Assembly (NCBI RefSeq): GCF_029227915.1
Contig: NC_079881.1
Coordinates: 17,023,501-17,087,500 of the forward strand
DNA: 64,000 nt
Direction: 5' to 3'
Source of the DNA: Hydractinia symbiolongicarpus
Taxonomy: Eukaryota; Cnidaria; Hydrozoa; Anthoathecata; Hydractiniidae
Positions 55,931 to 64,000 of this stretch are shown piece by piece. The translations under genes were made by a program, and so were the position numbers. The notes under the pieces are model-generated. The model made no database searches, was not told the DNA's origin, and was given only the letters and a program-made list of their open reading frames with translations. Numbering within the stretch: position 1 is the first letter of the stretch; the number at the start of each line of letters is the position of its first letter.

Positions 55931-57564
55931 ACTGTCGAGAAATACTACCCAACATTAAATCACAGAGATCTTAGGTACATCTTTTCCATGTTTTAATATT
56001 TGTAGCATCTTTGTTTCTTCTTTTTCCTTTTATAATTTGTACAGGGGATTCTTGTTTTTTAAGGTTCAGGTTTTTATAGTCGTTTAGTAACGTTAGTTAT
56101 GTTAATCACCTGTTCTATGTTTATTGCTTCTTATCAACTTCGTGTTTAAAGAGGTGTTTTTTTTTAATCAATTTCTAGTAAATAATTTGTTTTTAATTCC
56201 CTGTTTTCATATTTCAAGAAAAAATTTGACTAGATCATTGTTTTTTTTCATGATTTTAAAATCGTATTTTAATATTCAAGTAGAAGCGAAAAGACGCTTG
56301 AAATGACATTACATGCATTATATACACACGGAACAATAAATGCAGATGGAAACAAAACAGATGAACGAAAATTTGAACTGTTTTGGTAATCGTTAACAAG
56401 TCATTTGCGACCATAGGTACAGACTGCTTTAATAATGTAAGCATGGGCAAACCACTTGAAGAAATTACAGTAGATACTTGAAACTCGGAAACAGTTGCCC
56501 GTGGCTATTGTATGTACTGGAAGTCACAGACTCAGATACGCACATCGCTTGAGAAATGATTGCAGAAGCTCGAATCTTGGAAACGATATTGTATATACTG
56601 CCGAAGTCACAGACTGATGCATATAAGCCACTTAAAAACCACAGCATGAGCATGAAAATCAGCAGCGATTTTGGACGTCACAAACTCGAATTGTCGTTAT
56701 TGAATAATTGTCGCCGTTAATTGAACTTTCGTCGATGAACTTTATACAGCTTGACGAAGCGTTACGAAATGTAATCCATGAATGAAAATGACTTAAAATA
56801 TAAGTGATTCTTTGTAATAAAATATGTTTAATATTCAACCGTTGACCAAGATGTTTTCTAATTTGAGATTTTTTCGACAGAATTTTTCATTAGAACAATG
56901 TGGCTTTTAATTGCCCGCTGAAACGGCCATCGTAAAATGTGTAGCGAGTTGTGTCAAATAAATAGACTGAGATGTGAGACCTCAAATCACTCCATTCTTT
57001 CACACAGGCGGAATTACAACCTTGATTTTAACACCTGCCTCAAATCAAAAATATTTTGCGAATACACCAACTTGATGTAATTTGGAGTTGACATTTTTCT
57101 TGATTGTCTGGATGAAATATTGGGCAAAAAAGGGCAAAGAACTGTCTTTCCACTTTAAGATTGTCTCGCAAAACGGAAATTTCCAACTTTCACATTTGTC
57201 ATGCCTTGAACTAATTTCCGTCAGCTGTCGTAGCAAAACGAAGTATAGACCAATGAAAGTATGAAGGTGGCATTATTCAGGCGAAGACTTGCTATTGCGC
57301 ATCCTCCGTGAGCAGAACCAGAGAAACGCAGTTGGCAAGCAATGGGAATGCTCCATTCATGTATTTTTCAAATATCTGTTAGAAAGTAAATAGATCTAGG
57401 AAAAAACAACAGGTTCGGGGTCGACGAAAAAGGCAAAAGCGCCGTGCACAACTGTGAACCCAGTTATTGTAATGAAAGTTGTGCGCCACCGATAGATACA
57501 TTTTGGGAGGCGATAAGAATAAAGTTGCTTGGTACACGGGATATTCTGTGAGAAGAAAGAAAGT
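55931..57564. other. no gene; degenerate 110-bp repeats at 56400-56690
   Basis: No supported coding sequence. Between about 56400 and 56690 two to three loosely similar segments recur: GTCACAGACT, GCCACTTxAA, AACTCGGAAAC / AATCTTGGAAAC with GTATGTACTG / GTATATACTG. Confidence 0.4.
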
Positions 57565-58660
57565 AATTTACAAAGAGGTGGCTAGCCACCGCAATGATGA
57601 ACTCAACCTGTTAGGTCTTTGGAAAAAAGCTAGAGGTTGTACTCCTCTAGAGAAAATGCCTCTAAAAGCACAATTCTCCCTTTCTACAAGGAATTAATTA
57701 AAAAAAAATATAAAAAAATAAAAAGGACACAACACATTTGAAAAGATGAACAGAACTTTAACCAAGGACAGGTAGGTTTTGACCCATATTTCTGAACCTA
57801 AGTACCCTGAATGTCTAGCTGGGTCACCTCGAAGAGGTCCGCGGACGGTCATCAGCAGAAATTAGACATCCTGATTTTCCTAAAGTAAACTTTGACCACT
57901 TTCTGTTCAACTGTGCTATTCTTTGTTTTTAACTCGGGTAATAAGTGGAGTCGTTACTCTCCAAAGACAAGATCATATGTGATCAAACCCCCTTGCTAAC
58001 TTAATTTTTATTTGATTTTGTTTTATTTTTGACTGGGGTAATTAAGTGGAGTCGTCACTCTCCAAAGACAAGACTGAGTGTAGTCAAGCCCCCTTGCTGA
58101 CTCATTCTGGTTAAAATATTCTTACCTCAGCTCTTCTAAAAAGAAAAAAAATATGACTGTTGTGCCTTCGCATTCTTAACTGTCAAACCTGATAGGTTGT
58201 GCTGGGGAAGTGACCTTACACCAAACAGGTGAGACGCATGGTGGTAAATTGTTGATTCTAACAGCTCCACTTTTTTTGACAAGGGGTAAGAGCCTAGAAG
58301 ATTGTGGAAACTGCATCATCAAGGGAATTCCACAATTTTCTGTCAATTGCCTTCGGCCAAGCAATAGGTTGTTTCCATTTCATAGATGGTCAGGTTCTGT
58401 TGATTGCTGAGGAAGAACACTGTGGGAGTTATCCGGGTTAGCTTTCAGCAGCCGAGACTTTTCAGTGGAATCACCAGCTAGCACATCTTGCAAAACAACT
58501 TTACACGGTTCTAATGTCCAATGTTTAGTGGATGGGAGTAACGAAGAATCACAGGTAGCAGGAAGGACAGAGGAGTTAGTAATAACGACATCGATATCCG
58601 GTCTATATCGTTGGGGGTATCATTGTTTAAAAAATTTAACTTTGTTGTAGACCATAAAAA
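57565..58660 (-). mobile_element. USP-LINE copy 6, internal-deletion derivative
   Basis: Minus-strand copy. From about 58640 the pre-RT region reads EPCKVVLQDVLAGDSTEKSR, QPIAWPKAIDRKLWNSLDDA and, after a frameshift, VELLESTIYHHASHLFGV, LPQHNLSGLTVKNAK, homologous to copy 1. This joins at about 58150 directly to SYxFFLEE-like USP C-terminal codons and the family 3' tail (two monomers, stem-loop, TTTGTAAATTACTTTC end at about 57565). RT, CCHC, endonuclease and most of USP are deleted. It shows that the pre-RT region and USP/3' tail belong to one element. Confidence 0.75.
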
Positions 58661-58753
58661 TCCCACGGGCCGGCCTAAGCTTGGTGGGAGCGGCAGATAA
58701 CAATTGGGTTTCCTTTTTTTGGCTCAACTTGTGAATGGAATGTGTCAAACGTT

Positions 58754-58782
58754 CCCCCCCCAAAAAAAAAAAAAAAAAAAAA
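58754..58782. repeat. C8-A21 homopolymer pair
   Basis: Eight C then twenty-one A. May be an eroded retroposon tail or simple slippage; no identifiable retroposon body upstream. Confidence 0.8.
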
Positions 58783-60237
58783 GAAATCGAGATCAAATGT
58801 TTCTTGGTATTTGGTGCTTTCTACAGGTCAGATTTGCACAAAGTGTTTCAAAAGACCGAGGAGAGTAAATCACCAGTCAAATTGCGCAATTAAAAGTTCA
58901 AAGCGAACTTGGGGTATAATAATCTTCAGGAAATTGAGGTAAATGGTTGTGTTCAAATTTGTTTTTATATATAATTTCATGTACTCACAGGGTGAACAGT
59001 CTGATAAAATCAGGAAATTATAATGCAGTTTGTTGTTAGATAGATTGTTTTTATTAATTTTTTGTGATATGGCACTTCCAAGTGCCATTTTAAATAGTCA
59101 GGGAGTTTTTTACTTATTAACATGGTCATAGTTATAATATTGTTGCTGATTCTATTCTCTTGCACAGGATTTGGTAAAATGCCTAAATTTAAAATCAAGC
59201 ATTTTCACAAAGGCAAAGTATATCAGAAGATTATTTTCCTTTGTAACGTCAAAGTTCTTATTTCTCCACGATTCTTATAAGCAATTTTGTGTAAAGTACT
59301 CATTTTCATTTGTTTTTATTAATATTATTTTATTAATATTATTAATATTATTAATTGCCTCCACGAAATATAACTGTTTTATTTTCAATTCGAAGGTGAA
59401 CAGACATACTATGATGGATGAATACAAACGAACAACTCATTTTCAGTACCAAGATTATAAAAAAGTGCACCAATATCAAAGATCCAGACACTTCTTATAG
59501 TGGTTACGACAAGAAGGTGGTATCTGTAAACGGCTTCGCGTAATGGAACAATTTCCAGTTCCAACGTTGGATTTTTCAAAGGCATCGAGACGCTGTGAAA
59601 GTTTTATTCAACAAGATGGTACTACAATGATTATAACTCTGTGGAATGATAAAATTGTTGTCGTCAGTAAAAATGATGAGTATAGATTCAATGATGCTTC
59701 GGTTAAAGATATAGATAGTGAGAAGCGACTTATCTATGATAGTCAAAGTTAAAAGCTTCAAACAACATAAATGTCATTTGCCATTCAAACTTGTCAACAA
59801 AGTACGATTTCCATTGGCAAGTGTTGTTGTGAAAAATTCAGCAGAGAAGTGTCCGAAGTGTACCATTATCGCACCATTAAAGAATCGTGTGAGAAATTTT
59901 TCAAGTGCGGCACATGTCACTTGCCTGCCAAGTATTCATCTTTACCAACAATGCGTACATCCACATCTCAAAACAGTGAAACCCCCATAACACTGTTTCC
60001 AGCACAAGTCATTGAGTGTAGAGAGTATGATGCAGATGATGAAGATCAGTGAAACCTTTCTACTCAACGAGAAAGCAGTGATGTTAGTCAACCGTGACAA
60101 TGTGTGCATTGCGTTTGATGATCTTACACACTGACCTCTATTGCAGAACATCGTGGAAGTCAAAGGTATGTAAAATTAGAAAATTTTATGCAAATGATAA
60201 TAATAAATAACCATATAACTTGTGTATATATATATTA
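58783..60237. other. no convincing gene
   Basis: AT-rich, with TTAATATTA repeats near 59318-59355. A frame at 59401-59752 and overlapping frames to 60052 suggest old coding sequence (RCESFIQQDGTTMIITLWND, CGTCHLPAKYSSLP) that I cannot assign; a distant piggyBac resemblance was not strong enough. Confidence 0.35.
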
Positions 60238-60412
60238 CAGTTGAACTCATGTAATTCGAATTCTCAGGGGCCGAGAATTTTGTTCGAATTACATGAGTTT
60301 CGAACTAGATGAGTTTTCATATTTTTGACCTAATTCGATGAAAAAAGTCTTTCCCAGGTTTACTTTCGAACTATTTTTTGTATTTTCGAGTTAGAATAAT
60401 GAAATACTAAAT

Positions 60413-62631
60413 TCATAATTTTTCGAAAAAGTCTTTGATTGTTGATTGTTTCATTTTCTGCTCTCGTTTCTTGGAAATCTCTTCGGAGATCTTCTGAATC
60501 AATGGGATGACGTTCGATGATTCGAAAAGGGTCATCTTTTTGAGAGTCTCCATTGCGTCGTCAATCTCATTTTGCGATGGGGGTGGAATTGGTTCATCAT
60601 CAGGACACTCTGCACTTTCGTCGTCTGAAGAGCCGTCATCGATGACTTCTACTTCCGAATTTTTATACATATCCACGATTTCTTTGACAGACAATGGGCG
60701 TGATTCATTAGTAACAACGTTGAAATCTATATCAATGAACGATTCGACATCCAGATCGTCAGGTGCAATGTCAGGTCTAATCTTTCGTAATCGGTCTAGA
60801 TCTTGATTCAAATCTTCTACAACATTCGTTTCATCATTTTCGTCGTCTGAATCGCTCTTGTCACTTTCCGTATCTTTGAAAGGATCGTCATTCTCATCCA
60901 TAGCACCATTCCTTGCAACCTCCGAGATTCCTGATTTTCGAAAGCAATTTACGATTGTTTCACTCGACACACTATCCCAAGCCGTCTTGAGCATTATCAT
61001 GGCTTCAAGAATTGATGTTTTCGGTAGTTCAGCCTTCTTGTCTAACGCTCTCAAGATCCTTCAAATTACCAGTGATCGGTATTTTGCCTTCAAAGACCTG
61101 AACAAAAAAAAAGTAAAAGATTGTTTTCGCATATCGACCAGTTTTTCTTTTTTTTAAATGACCAATAACTTTGTCGTCTTTTGTCACAGCAACTGCATAT
61201 TTATCTATTTCGTTCTCAGGTTCAGGACGCGTTTGTAAAGATTCACCAATAACTGGTATCCATTCATTCATATAGGCGTGATACCCTTTAACCATTGACT
61301 CGCATTTGAATTGCCTTACTACGGACAATGAAATTTCATAACTCAAAGAAATCTTCTTCCCACAAACTTCAACAACTTCTGCAATATTAGTTCTTGCCAT
61401 TTTACTTAAGTTTAGTATGCCAAAAAAAATTTTTGATTTTGTTTTGTTTTGGTAGAGAGTAATTGGAAGACATTCTAGTGTTACCAAACAAACTTTTTTC
61501 TTTGACAACACTGGAATGGCTTCAAAACAATGAATGGGAAATAAATATTTCCAAACAACAGAATAATGAGTAACTTTGAAGAAATTTTACCTGATAACTC
61601 CTTGATCCATAGGTTGGGTACAAGAAGTGGTGTTAGGTGGCAGGAATTGTAGATTTACACGCTTTAACTCTGTGATGTTTGGGTGTGCGGGACAGTTGTC
61701 GACTATTAAAACAATCTTCCTTCCTTGTGACTCGAATTTACGATCTAATTCTCTAACCCATTCTTCAAATAATACTCCATCCATCCAGGATTTATTTTGC
61801 GAGCGATACCGACAGGGTAGATTTCTCAAGTTTTTGAAACATTTGGGTTTCGCGGACTTTCCAATCACAAACATTGGAAGTCTTTCGCCCAAAGCATTAG
61901 ATGCAGCCATTCCTGTTAGGCGCACTTTGCTGTGCTTTCCGCCGGAACAGCGTTTTCCTTTGAAGTGATAAGACTTTGATGGTAGCGCTTGGTAGAATAG
62001 GCCGAGTTCATCGGCATTGAAGATGTCTTTTAATTCATATCTGGCCAATATAGTTGGTAGGGTAGTTTCTTCCCAAGGTGCTGTCATCTCACTTGTTACT
62101 TTTGCGGACTCCCCAGATACTTCTTTGAATGTGATTCCATATCTGAATAGTAAAAAAAGATCATGTTGCAAATATCGAACTTACGGAAGTTTTTATCCTT
62201 ATGTGCATGGAGTGAAAGCATTCATGTTAGAATAAACCCTGTTGGAACATAATAGACAAGTAAGTATTACCTCTCCTTCCAGCCTCTCAACCATCCGTTC
62301 GATGCTGAAAAATCTTCATAGTTAAATGCTGTGGCAAATTCACGAGCTTTCTCGATTAAAATTGGTCCGTTAATTGGGATGTTGTTACCACGCATTGAGG
62401 TAAACCAAGTCAACAACGATTCATTCAATTTTTCGTACTTGTCTGGCGTTTTAGTGACGAGTTTTTGAAAGCAAGGAATATCTTCTCTTTATTGTTCTTC
62501 CATGTTGACAAGGTGCTGCTTGGAACGGAGTACTTGATGGATGCGTCTTTATTGGACATACCATCCTCCAAGTCACGGAGAGCTTCATGTTTTGTTTTTA
62601 AAGTGAGTTCTTTATGCTTTCTTTTCCCCAT
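60413..62631 (-). CDS. Tigger-like transposase (CENP-B HTH, DDE_1), 3 exons
   Basis: Exon 1 62631-62271: MGKRKHKELTLKTKHEALRD, SIKYSVPSSTLSTWKNNKEK (HTH_psq), a frameshift near 62480, then PDKYEKLNESLLTWFTSMRG, FNYEDFSASNGWLRGWKER (Tc5 HTH). Intron 62143-62270 (GT...AG). Exon 2 62142-61591: YGITFKEVSGESAKV, IFNADELGLFYQALPSK (first Asp), GMAASNALGERLPMFVIGKS, IVLIVDNCPAHPN (second Asp), PPNTTSCTQPMDQGVIR (third Asp). Intron 61098-61590. Exon 3 61097-60413: SLKAKYRS, an in-frame TGA at about 61060, ALDKKAELPKTSILEAM, TAWDSVSSETIVNCFRKSGI, then an acidic tail rich in Asp/Glu and a basic end TIKDFFEKL. Two lesions (one frameshift, one stop) make it a recent pseudogene unless the reading is wrong. 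Confidence 0.8.
61110..61399 (-). CDS. HIRAN-domain ORF in Tigger intron 2
   Basis: Same strand as the transposase, inside its second intron. From ATG 61399: MARTNIAEVVEVCGKKISLS, YEISLSVVRQFKCESMVKGY, HAYMNEWIPVIGESLQTRPE, PENEIDKYAVAVTKDDKVIG, HLKKRKTGRYAKTIFYFFF. The P-x-N--D--A--V---d-xxxGHLkk... pattern is the HIRAN fold, a small domain that in HLTF/Rad5-type proteins binds DNA ends. Homology stops at KTIFYF, about 20 nt before the acceptor of exon 3, and its frame runs on into exon 3 in a different frame from the transposase. Stand-alone HIRAN genes are repetitive in cnidarians; this may be an inserted copy or an alternative first exon. Confidence 0.6.
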
Positions 62632-62859
62632 CTTGTCGTGATAAGAAATGGAAGCCAAAAGCAGTGGACGAGCTCCAATCGAATGTAAAAAAAAACATTC
62701 GATTGCAAATTATCGAGTTGTTAAGCTTCAAAAACTCAAAAAATTCGAAAATTCGAATTACATGATTAAAATTTCTTGATGGGACCGGAAAATCTGTTCG
62801 ATTTACATGATTTTTCGAATTACATGGGTTCGAATTATAGGAGTTTTCTTGTAAGGTTT

Positions 62860-64000
62860 TCAAGGTAAATTCTGAGGGGACCACAGAATCTGTTCGATGC
62901 TGTGAACTCGGGCAACCAAAGATGGCATTCTGCAGTAAATCGCTTTTATTGAATTAAATTCTGCATGAATACCTTCACCTCCTTGCTCTCCATACACCCC
63001 AAGACCTGTTTTCCATCTTTTAAGGAATGGAAGAACATGATCCTCCAGTAAATGATGTTTTGGGGTGATGGTGTCTTTTGGCCACGTATTTCTAAGGTAT
63101 GCCATTAAGTCAATGATACTTCGGTCTGAAATGATAATATCCAATGAGTATAGCTAGCTTTAAACTTTTATTCTATTTTTATTACATTCTTAAAACTTAT
63201 CCTATAGCTGGCTCCATTGCCTAGATGACCTTAACAGTGTTACACAGTTTTTTACATTTTGACAGCTGTAAAAAATCTTAGGAACTCAAATACATATATA
63301 AATTCACAGACTATACTACTGGCAGACCATGATACTAACTAACTAAAGCAACATAACTAATAAATAGCTAGCTATATGTGATAACAATATGGAATATTTG
63401 AAAGTGTGACAATAAGTCTACCTAATTCACTGAGTCGTTCTTTGTCAAATACTTGTAAATCGTTAATCAAATTGTGGCACTTCGAATATTTGTGGAATAA
63501 GAGTTTAAATGATTGGCACACTTCAATGGCTTCCATATGAATTTCTGTGCTCGCAAAACCAAGGCCAACAATTAATATTGGCAATGATTGCACAGTGTGA
63601 TAATGTTTTCAACCTATACAAAGAAAATATATATAGGAGAAGGGTATGAAAACATACTAATTGACATTTTAATCCAAATAATAATGCTATATATATACCT
63701 TCAACATTTTATGAACGTGGTTTCCCACGAAACTCTTCCCATGATACGCTTGGCGCTGTACTTTAACTTTGACAAAATTTCATCCAACTTTTTTACACAA
63801 GGCCCATAACTTTTTTTGAAACATGGTGATCTTAAAAGTTTTTCCATTTCTTTTTCCTACAAAATATTTTTTTTCATTTAGATTTTAATTTTTTTTATAA
63901 AAAGTTTTTTCCAATAAGGGGGTTAGCATTCAGACTAAGCTTTGTAAGTGTAAACTTACCTTATTTACTAATTTGGTTTGAAGATACTCTAGTCTTGGTT
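62860..64000 (-). CDS. spliced gene of the satellite-related family (partial)
   Basis: Runs off the right edge. Exons on the minus strand: 64000-63962 (LEYLQTKLVNK, donor GTAAGT); about 63856-63700 (EKLLRSPCFKKSYGPCVKKL, a one-base frame change near 63765, QRQAYHGKSFVGNHVHKMLK, donor GTATAT); about 63609-63422 (ASTEIHMEAIEVCQSFKLLF, NLINDLQVFDKERLSELG, donor GTAGAC); 63125-62860 (SIIDLMAYLRNTWPKDTITP, KHHLLEDHVLPFLKRWKTGL, GVYGEQGGEGIHAEFNSIKA, stop). The GNHVHKML and HLLEDHVLPF...GEQGxExIHAEFN motifs match those decayed in the satellite unit. Function unknown. Two single-base frame shifts suggest a pseudogene or sequence errors. Confidence 0.6.

Larger units (their letters stand above)
60238..62851 (-). 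mobile_element. Tigger/pogo (Tc1-mariner) transposon
   Basis: 2614 bp flanked by TA (60236-60237, 62852-62853). Ends are imperfect inverted repeats rich in TAATTCGAA: left starts CAGTTGAACTCATGTAATTC, right (complement) starts CAAGAAAACTCCTATAATTC. Internal copies of the ATGTAATTCGAA motif recur about 45 bp inside each end, a typical Tigger arrangement. It encodes one spliced transposase on the minus strand with a HIRAN ORF in intron 2. Inserted just downstream of an exon of the 62860-64000 gene. Confidence 0.88.

Noticed and set aside
58742-58942. 66-codon ORF with a Lys run
   Set aside because: The start is translated C8-A21 homopolymer; no other support.
59401-60052. Possible piggyBac-like C-terminal region
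   Set aside because: A W-x-D-K-x-V-V-V stretch recalls piggyBac, but the downstream YN..MGGVD motif and catalytic Asp residues are absent.

Overview
This is a eukaryotic, AT-rich, almost gene-free stretch made of nested transposons and a coding-derived satellite. The mix (P element with THAP domain, ISL2EU, PIF/Harbinger, Tigger/pogo, Penelope-like, BEL/Pao, Mutator-like, Helentron and R2/NeSL-type LINE remnants, plus multicopy ZAD-like, HIRAN, rve-integrase and zinc-ribbon genes) points to an invertebrate animal, most likely a cnidarian and perhaps a hydrozoan. That placement is inference from family content, not a database match.

Layout. 1-16190: tandem array of a 1512-1515 bp unit (about 8 copies) carrying decayed protein-coding sequence, split by a nearly intact 3699 bp ISL2EU transposon (8735-12433; THAP-DDE transposase plus convergent SWIM-YqaJ nuclease gene). 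16555-21236: minus-strand restriction-endonuclease-type LINE, split by an unclassified 2540 bp TIR element (17904-20443). 21240-22370: BEL/Pao and Mutator-like scraps. 23485-32365: a deep insertion stack. A Harbinger transposase gene (minus) was interrupted by a P element (28777-32113, perfect 31 bp TIRs, 7 bp TSD) and abuts a Penelope-like element, itself split by a 3711 bp TIR element (24274-27984) that holds a LINE tail. 32549-36179: SINE, LINE C-terminus, zinc-ribbon gene fragment, rve integrase relic. 36226-39510: the most informative LINE copy, RT then CCHC, restriction-like endonuclease and a ubiquitin-specific protease (USP) domain. 40446-42461: another LINE. 47832-48864: second rve integrase relic. 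49293-50927: a spliced RING-finger gene, the best candidate for a host gene. 52866-55930: Helentron remnant (PIF1 helicase plus endonuclease). 57565-58660: deletion derivative of the USP-LINE. 60238-62851: Tigger element with three exons and a HIRAN-domain ORF in its second intron. 62860-64000: spliced gene related to the sequence decayed in the satellite.

How the parts relate. Most coding sequences are autonomous transposon genes in various stages of decay. Two links explain much of the rest. First, one LINE family accounts for the copies at 16.6-21.2, 25.9-26.7, 34.6, 36.2-39.5, 37.3 and 57.6-58.7 kb, tied together by a shared 3' tail with about 100 bp tandem monomers and a conserved stem-loop. 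Second, the 1.5 kb satellite is an amplified fragment of the gene family still recognisable at the right edge. Best candidates for something undescribed: the LINE-USP fusion, the P element with a second convergent gene and a tRNA-like palindrome between its genes, and the HIRAN-bearing Tigger element. Exons and splice sites were read by eye; no database search was possible.
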